DNA of 64,000 bases, taken from NCBI RefSeq assembly GCF_900099825.1, contig NZ_LT629693.1, positions 5,157,001-5,221,000 on the forward strand, in the 5' to 3' direction. This DNA comes from Bradyrhizobium ottawaense (GTDB lineage Bacteria > Pseudomonadota > Alphaproteobacteria > Rhizobiales > Xanthobacteraceae). A program made the position numbers and the translations under genes. Positions within the stretch are counted from its first letter, which is position 1. The number at the start of each line of letters is the position of its first letter. The notes beneath the pieces were generated by a model. That model was not told the origin of the DNA, ran no database searches, and saw only the letters and a list, made by a program, of their open reading frames with translations. Positions 27,834 through 37,346 of this stretch are shown one piece after another.

Positions 27834-28933
27834 GGCGCGAAATCCAGCGTGGACTTGAACCCCGATGGCGCATGCGGGCCGAGCGCCAGTTGCTCCAATA
27901 CGCCGCGCCCGTGATGGACGCGGCCTTGCGCATCGCGGCAGCTCACGTCGCACAGCGCCTGAACGTGGAGATGCTGTTGCTGTCGCACGTCGACATCATC
28001 AAGCACGATGTCTTCGCGCTCGACCGCGAGTTCGCCGTGGTTGAGCCCGTGCGCCCATTTCGGATGCCCATAGCCGAGGCCGAGCATGAAAAAGTTGTAG
28101 ATCGGCGTGAACGTCGCTTCGAGCCGCTGCGAACCTTCTCCGAGCGTGACGGTGGCGGATGTTGCGTGCCGCGTGCCGGATTTCCAATTCAGCTGCGCGG
28201 CGGCGTGTTCGATTTCCTGCAGCGGGGCGTTGTCGGGCGCCCAGACTGCGCGGCGATTCCAGGGCAGGCCGGCGGCGTCGTCGTTGGAGTGGAAGAAAAG
28301 ACTGGCGCTCTCGAAATTGCAGGGCGACCACAGCCAGAAGAATTGCGGCGGTGCCGCGGGCGCGAGCGCCTGCGGATCGCGGAGGCCGACGGGGCGAACG
28401 CCCCACGAGCGGTCGCGCGTGCCGACAAAGCCGTCGACCGGTTCGCGAACGCCGTCGAGTTCGATCCAGCCCTGATAGCGCCCGTTCTGCGTCAACCTGG
28501 TGTAGTCCATCAGGGTGCGCGGGCCGATCCGCCGGATGAAGCGCGGCTCCTCGATCGGGGCGCTGCGGCCGGTGAACACGATATCGGCGGATAGGCCATG
28601 GTCCGGCGCGTCGACGATCATGCGCAATTTGCGCAGGGGCTCGACGACCTCGATGCGGACAGGTCCGACGGCGAGGTCCATCCGCTCCATGTTGAGGCAA
28701 CGCGAGGCATGCAGCGCGGTCTCGACGCCGTTGCGCACCACCACAAAGGCGGCATCCGCAATGTTGAGATGCGGATAGACGCCGAACGCCGCCGCGAAGA
28801 ATGACGTGTTTCCGGGCTCTGTCGAATAGCCATTGAAGAAATAGCGGTCGTAGAAATTGCGGTCGGTCCCCGCATACGCCACCGGTTCCGGTGTCTGGTG
28901 GATCGGGTAATCATCGCCCTTGCTCAGCGCCAA
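27830..28933 (-). CDS. Hydroxyneurosporene-synthase-like (CrtC-like) hypothetical protein
   Basis: Protein of about 367 aa (DDYPIHQTPEPVAYAGTDRNFYDRYFFNGY...). The FYDRYFFNGY element, RSWGVRP and several W/F-rich beta strands recall the lipocalin-like CrtC/DUF7064-7065 proteins often encoded beside phosphotransferases. The function is unknown. The start was set to a TTG at 28933 because a GGGAG ribosome site lies 8 bp upstream; 29014 is a longer alternative. It heads a three-gene operon with ATGA overlaps. Confidence 0.65.
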   Translation of the reverse strand: MALSKGDDYPIHQTPEPVAYAGTDRNFYDRYFFNGYSTEPGNTSFFAAAFGVYPHLNIADAAFVVVRNGVETALHASRCLNMERMDLAVGPVRIEVVEPLRKLRMIVDAPDHGLSADIVFTGRSAPIEEPRFIRRIGPRTLMDYTRLTQNGRYQGWIELDGVREPVDGFVGTRDRSWGVRPVGLRDPQALAPAAPPQFFWLWSPCNFESASLFFHSNDDAAGLPWNRRAVWAPDNAPLQEIEHAAAQLNWKSGTRHATSATVTLGEGSQRLEATFTPIYNFFMLGLGYGHPKWAHGLNHGELAVEREDIVLDDVDVRQQQHLHVQALCDVSCRDAQGRVHHGRGVLEQLALGPHAPSGFKSTLDFAP

Positions 28934-29063
28934 CGCGTTCGCTCCCGGTAAACGTCTGTGGCGTTTTTCGCCATTCTGGGATGCGGAGAGTACTGGCGCG
29001 GGAGGTGAATGCAAGGGGAGGCTCTGGCCGCGCAGCGTGGCGCGAATTCACTGGAGCCTTATC

Positions 29064-29179
29064 GGTTCTGATTGAATCAGAACCGGGCTCTACTCTCCTG
29101 GTTTGACGCGCTTTCTTTACGCGAACCGGCGTCCACCCCCGGATCAAGTCCGAGAGCAAGCTTCGCTCGAAAACGCTCT
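29064..29179. repeat. Intergenic repeat, copy 2 (with 10-bp-arm palindrome)
   Basis: Same ordered blocks as at 18291-18424: palindrome GGTTCTGATT-G-AATCAGAACC (29064-29084), GGGCTCTACTCT, TTTGACGCGCTTTCT, GAACCGGCGTCCAC, then TTCGCTCGAAAACGCT. A short CCCGGATCAAGTCCGAGAGC insert separates the last two blocks. It lies just beyond the P450-DyP stop. Confidence 0.75.
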
Positions 29180-32100
29180 ACGTAGGTTGATGAGCGTCTG
29201 CTTCAGTGGCGTTGTTGACAGGCTTTCTCTTAGAGAGGCAAAGCTGAACGAATTCCGCCAGGAACATCAGCGCCGATCGGCCGGGCAGGAAGAAATAGCC
29301 GCCGCCGTGAACCGTCACGAAGCTCTCGCCGCCCGGTAGCGCCAGCGAGCCGGCCGAGGTCGGGATCGTAAATCGCGTCGATGCACCTGATGGCTTCACC
29401 GCCACGATCGGATCGGGTTCGTTGGTCAGCCCGGCGAAGCTGGTAGAGCCCAGCCAAGATTGCTGGATGAATTCGAACTGGCGTTCGAGATCCGCGCATA
29501 GGCCAATGAACAGAAGGCCCTTTTCGCCTTCCTGTTGATAGGATCTGCCACGCCGCAACAGACGATGCCGGTTGGTGATCATCAGTTGCGAATCGTCTCC
29601 CGGCGCCAGGCTGCCGCGGGGATTGGTTCGGCGGATATGCGCGCCGAACGGACAATAGAGACCCTGGGGGTCATCGACCCCGAAGTTCAGGTCGGTATCG
29701 GTCTCTTCGAGAGAGCCGTCATCGTCCTGCGGCGGCGGAACAGGTCCGATCGGACGGACGATCAGCGGCACGCCGTCATGCCAGCGTCCCATCATCTTGG
29801 CTTCCACCCAGTCCCGTGTCACCGCGCCGCCGATCAGGCCGGTTAGCTGATCCGGGTCTCCCAGCGCCATTACGCAACGATCAGCGTAGGCGTGAAATTC
29901 GTCGACATGCTGTTCGAGTTGCCGGATCGCCAGGAAGGTGCCGTTGCGTCCGAAGTCGCGCACTTGCGGACGCGGATCCTGGAAGGCGGAGAAGCGGGTA
30001 TCGCCCGCTGACGGGACCGATCCAAGCCGGTTGCCGGTGTCGCTTTCGCGGGCGACCACGGGCGTTGGCGGATAGTAGCCCTGGTTACTTTGGTAGCCGA
30101 GCAGGAATTCGCCGGGCGCCATGATGTCGCGGGGCTGTTGCGCACCGCTCGCAAAACGCTGGGTGCCGCGTATCACCGGCTGCGAAATGCCGTCGCGGAA
30201 GCCGAAGTGTTCGTAGCTGATGCCCTTTTCGATGTGGTCGGCGCTCTTTTTGGTCGGCTGAGTATTTAACTCGGTGATCGCAAGACCTGCGCCGGTCAGC
30301 GACGAACGATGCAGCTCGAACAGGGTGTCGCATTCCTCCTGCGATTTTCCATAGACAAAAATCGCCGCGTGAACCGCCTTGTCGGGGTCGGCATCCGACC
30401 AGCGCCATGACGACGGTTCGGATGCAGCATAGTCGCCGAGGATGCGCTGTCGCGACGACATTCCAAGATTGAACGCGGTAGGGAATGTCGACAGCGTGTC
30501 GAACCCGCAATCGTTCGATTCCTTGAGGAGGTGGGACAGGCCTGCCGCCGTAAAGGCGACGCAGGTTGCCGAAGGCTCTTCGCCGATCAGCGGCCGGTCG
30601 CCGAACGTGACCTGCAAACGCTCATCCGGCTCCGGATCTCCGGTACCGTGCGGATCCCATGTGCCGGACACCAGCGATGCCAGCCATCTGGCGCAGACAT
30701 TGCGATCGTCGGGCAGGCGGATGGCAGCGAACTTCATATAGGGAAGCCGCTTGAAGCCGCGGAATACGACGGACTGCACCTCCGGGGTCTCAATCACCGT
30801 ATCGGTCTTCGGCATCGAGCCGAAATAGCTGAGCCATGCACGGGCCTGCGAGTCGGTGGTTGCGCGCGCCAGCTCCCAGGAGATTACAGCGTTGTTGCGC
30901 AGCTGATCTGCGGTCAGATGCGAGAAGTGGTGAAACCAGAATTGCGTCGGCTGCTGCTGGCGACGAACCCATCGCTTGAAGCGATCGCCGTCTTGTGCGC
31001 CGCCTTGGACCAGCCATTTGGTGCGCGGAAAACCGACGGCATTGCTCCAGGCCGCGTTCTGGCCCAGATAGGCCTTGGTGACGAAATCCTCGAGATAACT
31101 TTCCCAACTGCCGTCGTAGTTGGAGAGGAACACCAGGCGCTCCGATCCCGGCGGCCGGAACCAGCGCGCGAAATGGATCGTCCCCATGTTGACGATGTAG
31201 CCGGGGCGGAAGGCGCGGCTCACGACGAGTTCGATCCCCCACAGCGCGACGCCGAGCGTGAGCTTCCGGAACCAGCCGGGTTTGAGCGGCGAGACCGACA
31301 GAAAATGATTCTGCTCGCAGTTGGGATCGTTTTCGCGTTTCGCGATCTCGCGAACCTTCGCGAGATTGGGGTCGAGATCTTCCGGCCGGTCAGTGATGTC
31401 GGCCCAATGCAGTCGTGCGGCAAAGGCGCCGACGAGGATGCCGACCAGCGTCGCGGCGCCGATACATCCCGCGACCAGCGAAATGAGGCATTGCCCGATT
31501 GTCGTCAGAAGATGCGCCGGCGCGAACGACAGCGTGAAATCGTACCATATGAAGCATAAAACGCTGACGATGATCGCGATCGCCGCCAGGATAAAGTAGG
31601 TCGGAAACAGCGTTGGTGAGGACAGCACTGCGGCGAGACGGCTATCCGGCTTTGTCCAGCAGAGGGTCGGCGGTTCCTGGCGGCTTGGGATCGTCAGATA
31701 GCGCCTGAAGGCAGGGCCGCGTTCCAGCAGCGACCTTGTTTTTGGATCGTTCATTGCGCGTAGTCTGGGCTTGTCGTGAATGAGGTCGCGAACGAACTGC
31801 AGGGCATTGGTGGCGTGGCTGCCGATACCGGCATGAACCTCCACGAAATGATCGACGGCTTCGCGGCAGAACTTCGCCAGATCGTCCTGTTGCTGGATGC
31901 TTGCTATCGACTGGCCGGGCAAGCCGAAGAAGCACAATCCGGCCGTTCCCCATGGTCGCGCCTTCAGCTTGATCTCGCTGGCTCTCAGCAATTGGCCGAG
32001 CACCGGACCGGTGCTCGCCGGGACGGGAGTGGTGTCGCCGTTCGCAGCCGATCGGAACAGGCTCAGCAGCCACGGGCTGGCAGAGGCATCGACCGCGTCG

Positions 32101-33674
32101 ATCAGCCTGTCGGAAGTCCCGTCGCCATTCACTTCCAGCAGCAGATACGGCGCCGGGGCAATCGGATCGCCAAGATCGATGACGTTGAGCGAAGCGAAAT
32201 GAACGAGGTTCGTGCGCTGGAGTGCGTCACGCATATTTGGTTGTGGTTGCGCGCCAAGATTCTCGATCGCCTGACGCCAGGCGTTGATGTCAGCTTGTGC
32301 GGTAAGCGGCGCCAGCACGGTGACCATGCTCTGGATTTGCGATCCGTAGGCAGGCTTGAACTCCATGTCGAGGCGGCGGGGAAACACGCCGACCCGGTAG
32401 ATCTGTCCCCACTGATCCTTTCTGACGTGCACCGCGTCCCTGGACAGCAGCGATTCGAAGATCGCGGTGATCTGCGCCATCGCCAGCGTCTTGCCGAGGC
32501 AAGCATGAACGCCGGATCCGAACACCAGTTCATAGCCCCTCGACTGGCGGTCGCGCATCGCCGAGGCGGTTGCGACCAGCAAGACCGATCCGGCGGCAAT
32601 CCGGTGTGAGCCCGACGCTGTCGTGACGGTTGCGTCCTGCGCGGCATAGCGCCATTGCCCCGGGTTGAGCGCCGGGTTGAGCCGTGCCGCCTCGAACAGA
32701 AGTTGCTCCAGCCGGTCGCGCGCCGACGGGTCGTCGCTGCTGCGCGCTTGCTTCGCCGCCGCGGCGACCGCATCCAGTCCGTCTGGTTTCCGCAACAGCT
32801 GCTCGAGGATGTTGCCGGCCGCCAGGGTCGTGGTCGGGATGAATCCCGTGATCATGCCGACCATGATGGCGCGAATTTCAGCTGGCGGCGTTCCGGTGTC
32901 GACGAGGCGTTCAAGGATCGTCTTGCCCAGTCCTTCGGTCGGCATTGGCGGGTCGACCGGGAGCCGCGCCATGGCGGCATCGATCACGGATCGTACCCGC
33001 GCTGCCCCGGCAAGGGCGAGCTTGCGGGTCGCGGGCTTGCCGAACGGATCGGCGAACAGCAACGCCGATATCGACATCGACCATTCGGCGAAAGCGTCGG
33101 GGTCGTCGACGCCGAGCCCGAAGAATTCGGCGCAGGTCTCGGACGCCACCCTGGTGATGAGATCCTTCATGACATCGATACGGCCCTCGGACGCATCGAG
33201 CAGCGTATCGGCGATCTGCCGTGTCCGCTGGATCAGCCATTTCGCGTCCTGTTCGCCGATCAGGTCGCGAATAAGGTCATGTTGGCGCTGCTGCTCGACA
33301 CCTTCGAGGCCGAGGACAAACGTTGCGGCACCGCCGCCGAGCTCCTTCATCTCCGGGCCGTACGGCACGCGGAAGATGTCGTGCTTGGCGAGCACGTCGC
33401 GCACGTCGGCGTCGCGGGTGATGATGACCAGCCGGCCGAATTTCGGGATCGGCCAGCATGCCCGGAAGAAAGCGAACGTTACCCGCAACGACCACAGCCA
33501 AAGCCGTCGGAGAACCGGCGACCAGGACCGATCGGCGCCGAGGTCGTTAAAATCGAATTCATCTTCGTCGGATGCGTTCCCGTTCCCGGATATCGCCTGG
33601 GCTGCGGTAATCTTGTCGAAATATTTCAGCGTCCACCCGGCGAATAGTCCCCCTGCCGCCTTCGCGTCCCCCAT
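29178..33674 (-). CDS. Cytochrome P450 / transmembrane / DyP-type peroxidase fusion
   Basis: One open frame of 1498 aa. The P450 part (~60-480) has the helix-K ExxR (EAAR, Glu328-Arg331) and the heme loop FGSGVHACLG with Cys392. Its I-helix reads TGFIPTTT around residues 276-283, with Pro where most P450s have Asp/Glu. After an unassigned region (~480-690), two to three membrane helices lie at ~690-755. A segment with GTIHFARWFRP and SNYDGSWESYLEDF (~830-960) follows. The DyP peroxidase (~965-1485) has GFRDG (Asp1161), the Arg of FLAIRQLEQ and the proximal-His segment FGAHIRRTNPR (His1346). Two heme centres on one membrane protein suggest coupled oxidation of a lipid or hydrophobic substrate. 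GGGGAAG lies before ATG 33674. It sits 34 bp after the interrupted regulator, in the same direction. Confidence 0.9.
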   Translation of the reverse strand: MGDAKAAGGLFAGWTLKYFDKITAAQAISGNGNASDEDEFDFNDLGADRSWSPVLRRLWLWSLRVTFAFFRACWPIPKFGRLVIITRDADVRDVLAKHDIFRVPYGPEMKELGGGAATFVLGLEGVEQQRQHDLIRDLIGEQDAKWLIQRTRQIADTLLDASEGRIDVMKDLITRVASETCAEFFGLGVDDPDAFAEWSMSISALLFADPFGKPATRKLALAGAARVRSVIDAAMARLPVDPPMPTEGLGKTILERLVDTGTPPAEIRAIMVGMITGFIPTTTLAAGNILEQLLRKPDGLDAVAAAAKQARSSDDPSARDRLEQLLFEAARLNPALNPGQWRYAAQDATVTTASGSHRIAAGSVLLVATASAMRDRQSRGYELVFGSGVHACLGKTLAMAQITAIFESLLSRDAVHVRKDQWGQIYRVGVFPRRLDMEFKPAYGSQIQSMVTVLAPLTAQADINAWRQAIENLGAQPQPNMRDALQRTNLVHFASLNVIDLGDPIAPAPYLLLEVNGDGTSDRLIDAVDASASPWLLSLFRSAANGDTTPVPASTGPVLGQLLRASEIKLKARPWGTAGLCFFGLPGQSIASIQQQDDLAKFCREAVDHFVEVHAGIGSHATNALQFVRDLIHDKPRLRAMNDPKTRSLLERGPAFRRYLTIPSRQEPPTLCWTKPDSRLAAVLSSPTLFPTYFILAAIAIIVSVLCFIWYDFTLSFAPAHLLTTIGQCLISLVAGCIGAATLVGILVGAFAARLHWADITDRPEDLDPNLAKVREIAKRENDPNCEQNHFLSVSPLKPGWFRKLTLGVALWGIELVVSRAFRPGYIVNMGTIHFARWFRPPGSERLVFLSNYDGSWESYLEDFVTKAYLGQNAAWSNAVGFPRTKWLVQGGAQDGDRFKRWVRRQQQPTQFWFHHFSHLTADQLRNNAVISWELARATTDSQARAWLSYFGSMPKTDTVIETPEVQSVVFRGFKRLPYMKFAAIRLPDDRNVCARWLASLVSGTWDPHGTGDPEPDERLQVTFGDRPLIGEEPSATCVAFTAAGLSHLLKESNDCGFDTLSTFPTAFNLGMSSRQRILGDYAASEPSSWRWSDADPDKAVHAAIFVYGKSQEECDTLFELHRSSLTGAGLAITELNTQPTKKSADHIEKGISYEHFGFRDGISQPVIRGTQRFASGAQQPRDIMAPGEFLLGYQSNQGYYPPTPVVARESDTGNRLGSVPSAGDTRFSAFQDPRPQVRDFGRNGTFLAIRQLEQHVDEFHAYADRCVMALGDPDQLTGLIGGAVTRDWVEAKMMGRWHDGVPLIVRPIGPVPPPQDDDGSLEETDTDLNFGVDDPQGLYCPFGAHIRRTNPRGSLAPGDDSQLMITNRHRLLRRGRSYQQEGEKGLLFIGLCADLERQFEFIQQSWLGSTSFAGLTNEPDPIVAVKPSGASTRFTIPTSAGSLALPGGESFVTVHGGGYFFLPGRSALMFLAEFVQLCLSKRKPVNNATEADAHQPT

Positions 33675-33708
33675 AACTTCCCCTTCGTTCTGAAATAACC
33701 TTCGCGCT

Positions 33709-34569
33709 CTAACGTCGTGAATTATTGCCTTCGGTCGCGAGGCGGGTGCGTCCCGCCGAGAGCGAAGCGACCGACTCGACAAACCGATGGTTCACCGAGC
33801 GGTCTTCAAATGGAATCCAGTCAATATACTTGGTCGTAAAGCGCGGCCTGACGGCCCGGAGCTCCTCAAACGCCACCTTGGCCTGCTGCGTTTCGCCCAG
33901 TCTGAAAAGGGCGTCGATCTTGACCATATGGGCGTACCAATATTGTTCCCGCCGGACGATGGCCAGATCCGCATAGGCGATCGCTTCCCGGTAATCCCTG
34001 AGCAGGCTGGACCTCATGGCCAGTTCGCCAAGGACGAAGAACAGATGCACGTCGAACGGACTGAGCCGTCGCGCCAGTTCGAGGTGCCCGCCAGCCTTCT
34101 CATGCCCGCCGGATAGATTCAGGGTGGAGCCGATCTGGGCGTGCGCAATGGCCAGACTCGGCGTCAGTTCGACCGCCTGGTAGAGCAGGTCCAGCGCGGG
34201 TTGCATGTGCCGCAACCAGGTCTCCGCCGTGCCCGCAAGCCAGTAGGCCCGGCCGTCGGACGGATCGGCGCGCATCGAGCGCTGGGCGAGGCCCCGCATT
34301 TCCTGCACCCGATTCCCCGACTCCCGACCGGTCCAGATCGCCCAGGCCAGTCCATGGGTGACGTTGATCAGGGCTTCCGGGGAATGAGGATCGAGTGCAA
34401 GCGCCCTGGCGAACAGCTCCTGCGCCTGATCCGAATCCGCATGATGCAGTCGGTTCAAATGCCAACGACCGCGCCAGAGCAGATCGGTGATGTTCGCGTT
34501 CGACGGCACCCGTTCCCGCGCGCTTGATTGCTCGCCGTGATCGATCTTGGCGCCGAGATGCGCCACTAG
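33709..34569 (-). pseudogene. SARP/TolB/TPR-type transcriptional regulator, 3' half (interrupted by IS701)
   Basis: The C-terminal part of a regulator split by the IS at 34570-36024. It encodes TPR-like repeats (QELFARALALDPHSPEAL, DLLYQAVELTPSLAIAH, GETQQAKVAFEEL). Removing the IS and one CTAG copy restores a single frame with the 5' half: the junction reads CLQEL-VAHLGAKID. The joined gene would encode about 585 aa. The half alone has no natural start or DNA-binding domain. Confidence 0.85.
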
Positions 34570-36024
34570 CACTACTTTGGCAGATTATTGCAATTGATCG
34601 GCGAAACTGGATTCCCGAATCAGATTTTCAATGATTCATGGGTGGTCGGCTTTTGGAGGGCCGACCATGGTGAACACGACACCGAAGTGGGAAGACGAGC
34701 TTGGACGCTGGCTCAAGCCATTCCTGGATCGCTTGGGTCACAAGGCCCGGCGACGGATGTGTCCGCTTTATATCTCGGGACTGATTGGACCAGGCGATCG
34801 CAAGAGCGTCCAGCCGATGGCGGCGCGGCTGGCACCGGGCGACTATGACCAGTTGCATCATTTCATCGCTGATGGTGTCTGGGATGCGGCGCCATTGGAG
34901 TCGGAATTGCTGGTTCAGGCCGATCGCCTCGTTGGCGGCAGTGATGCGGTGCTGGTCATTGACGACACCGCGATGCCGAAGAAGGGCGATCGTTCGGTTG
35001 GTGTGGCTCCTCAATATGCCTCATCTCTCGGCAAGACGGCCAATTGCCAAACGTTGGTGTCGCTGACGCTTGCGCGGGGTGAAGTGCCGGTCATGGTGGC
35101 GTTACGTCTCTTCGTTCCCGAGAGTTGGACGAGCAATCCGGTGCGTTTGAAGCGTGCGGGCGTTCCAGTCGAGCACCGCGCAGCGCGGACCAAGCCAGAG
35201 ATCGCCTTGGCGGAGATCGATCGCGTGATGGCAGCCGGTATGCGCTTTGGCTGCGTGCTGGCGGATGCCGGTTACGGCCTCAGCGCGCCGTTCCGTCAGG
35301 GGCTAACGACACGCGGCCTGGCCTGGGCCGTCGGTATCCCTCGTCACCAGAAGGTTTATCCGGTGGAGGTTAAATTGATCTGGCCGGTCGCCGGTCGAGG
35401 TCGTCCCCGCAAGCGGCACATTCCCGATATCCTGTCGAGGGCAGCCGAAGACATGCTGGCCAATGCTAAGTGGCAAAATGTGAGTTGGCGAAACGGGACC
35501 AAGGGCCGGCTGGAAGCTCGCTTCGCCGCGATTCGCGTGCGGACCGCTGATGGACCTCCGCAGCGGATCAAGGACATGGGCCAGCAGCATCTTCCGGGGG
35601 ACGAAGCCTGGCTTATCGGCGAACACAGGACGTCGGGGGAGAAGAAATATTATCTCGCCAATATGCCGGCCGAGATGAATCTGCGCACGTTAGCTGCCAC
35701 GATCAAAGCTCGATGGATTTGCGAACAGGCCCATCAGCAGTTGAAAGAGGAACTCGGGCTTGATCACTTCGAGGGACGATCCTGGCAGGGCCTTCATCGT
35801 CATGCGCTCATGACCATGATCGCTTACGCATTCCTCCAGCATCGCCGTCTCGCACAAGCGGGGCGGAAAAAAAAGAATCAACGGTCCACCGCCTCAGCCG
35901 AGCCTGCCGGCCGTACGCCAAGCCATCGTCGATCTCATCGTTCAACCACGACCTCAGCGATGCCCGTACTGTAGAAGACAAATCGGCGGAAAGCAGCAGC
36001 GTGAATAAATCTGCCAAAGTAGTG
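34570..36024 (+). mobile_element. IS701-family insertion sequence, complete (1455 bp)
   Basis: Both ends are readable. The 17-bp perfect terminal inverted repeats CACTACTTTGGCAGATT lie at 34570-34586 and, reversed, at 36008-36024. They are flanked by a 4-bp direct repeat CTAG (34566-34569 and 36025-36028), fitting the YTAR target of the IS701 family. The inner bases of the two ends differ (ATTG versus TATTC). The host gene is the SARP-like regulator. The clean duplication and perfect ends suggest a fairly recent insertion. Confidence 0.93.
34667..35974 (+). CDS. IS701-family transposase (frame break near C-terminus)
   Basis: Protein of 435 aa in the uninterrupted frame. The DDE-type elements are visible: VLVIDDTAMPKKGDRSVGV, VLADAGYGLSAPFRQGL, and the late ARWICEQAHQQLKEELGLDHFEGRSW with Glu. 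The start ATG 34667 has TGGAGGG upstream. At an A8 run (35867-35874) the natural C-terminus seems to move to another frame: read as seven A's, it continues INGPPPQPSLPAVRQAIVDL to a Cys-pair end CPYC and stops at 36008, which looks more protein-like than the Ser/Arg-rich tail of the open frame. Confidence 0.88.
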   Translation: MVNTTPKWEDELGRWLKPFLDRLGHKARRRMCPLYISGLIGPGDRKSVQPMAARLAPGDYDQLHHFIADGVWDAAPLESELLVQADRLVGGSDAVLVIDDTAMPKKGDRSVGVAPQYASSLGKTANCQTLVSLTLARGEVPVMVALRLFVPESWTSNPVRLKRAGVPVEHRAARTKPEIALAEIDRVMAAGMRFGCVLADAGYGLSAPFRQGLTTRGLAWAVGIPRHQKVYPVEVKLIWPVAGRGRPRKRHIPDILSRAAEDMLANAKWQNVSWRNGTKGRLEARFAAIRVRTADGPPQRIKDMGQQHLPGDEAWLIGEHRTSGEKKYYLANMPAEMNLRTLAATIKARWICEQAHQQLKEELGLDHFEGRSWQGLHRHALMTMIAYAFLQHRRLAQAGRKKKNQRSTASAEPAGRTPSHRRSHRSTTTSAMPVL

Positions 36025-36925
36025 CTAGCTCCTGCAGACATTCGTCGAACGCGGTCGCAATCACCGATCGGCCGATCTCGATCCGTTTCGACCAGACCGC
36101 CTGAAGCCGCACCGCCTCATAGAGCGTGACGTCGATCCGCATCAGGTCTGCCGCGGTCCGGATCGATCCGTCGAGGAAATATTTGGCGCCGAGCCCTCGC
36201 GCTTCCTGACTGGAGATCGTCGCACCCCGCGGGTCGCCGGAGTCGCCGGCGATCACCGCCAGCCATCGCACGCGCGACAGACGGTTGATCAATTCCTGCT
36301 TGAAGCCCTCGGCAAAATAGGCGTCGTCCGGGTCGCCGGTCAGGTTTGTAAAGCGCAGGATCGCCAGCGAGGGGCCATCGCTTGCGGCCTGTCCCGGCCA
36401 GATCGGGCTGGATACGGAGATGGCGGCCGGGGCCCGCGGCGGTGCGGCCCTGGTCGCAGCGTTATCTGCCGCGGACCTGAGCAGGCGCGCGCGTTGCTCG
36501 CGCAGCCAGTCTTCAAAGGCTTCCTCCCCGGGAATATCGATCCCCTCGAGGAACTCGCCGGACTGACCGGCGCCGTGTGTGCCGGCCTCGTCGTCCGGTT
36601 CGAAAATGTCGACACTGACGATGCTGAGGTCGAGCCGTACCCGGTCCCGCTCGCAGATCAGCGGCGTCCAGGACGGGCGGTTGAGACGCTGGCGCAAGTC
36701 CGACAACTCGCGCCGCAGGCTACCGTTCGCCTCCTTCGGCTCGCGGCTGCCCCACAGTTGGGTCTGGAGCCAGCCGCGGGCCCGCTCGCCGTCCTTGGAA
36801 ACGGCAAGCATTGCAATCAGCGCCGCGCCCTTGCGGCTGGAAATTACAATCCGGCGCCCTTCCGGGTCCACGAAGCTGAATGGACCGAGCAGACGAAGCT
36901 TAAATTTCGACGTCCAAGTCAACAT
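36025..36925 (-). pseudogene. SARP/TolB/TPR-type transcriptional regulator, 5' half (interrupted by IS701)
   Basis: The N-terminal ~300 codons of the split regulator. A winged-helix OmpR/SARP-like DNA-binding domain (LRLLGPFSFVDPEGRRIVISSRKGAALIAML... LRRELSDLRQRL) is followed by a TolB-like region (LAILRFTNLTGDPDDAYFAEGF... LGAKYFLDGSIR). Beyond the IS border the frame runs on into the insertion, adding unrelated residues to a stop at 35954. Its former job was probably to control the P450-DyP gene 34 bp downstream of its stop, possibly also itself. Confidence 0.85.
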
Positions 36926-37346
36926 TCAGCAGCCATCCCCACCTCCGATGATAGCCGACAAACCGCAACTTTCACGCTTTTTTTTCGATTTCTGAACGTT
37001 GCGGTCGCGGCTCGCGCAACGGCGCGATGCCAGGTTTTCAGCGCGCGCTGAATTCGGGGAACTGCGGGCGGCAAGGCCCGTCGGTTTTCCGACATTCACG
37101 CGGGCCGGGTGCGTGGAGATCGATCTCGACGCGCGCACCGCTGCACGATGAATCCGGAAATGTTTCACGCAAGGGTTGCGGATGCTGAGTCCGGTTCGGG
37201 ATGTCAATTCCGGTCGAGGGCGAACTAAAACAGGGGCGCCCTTTCGGCGGACTCAAGCCGCGGCTCGGGGAGTTGCGGCAGGAAAAGATCGGCGGTCGGG
37301 CCAACGCCTGACCCTGCCGCGGGGCCGCATGTCACTTCTGAGCAAT
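36926..37346. other. Intergenic region upstream of the interrupted regulator
   Basis: About 420 bp between the regulator start and the GntR-gene stop. It must hold the regulator's promoter. A T8 run occurs near 36980. I see no convincing gene, RNA or strong palindrome. Confidence 0.4.
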
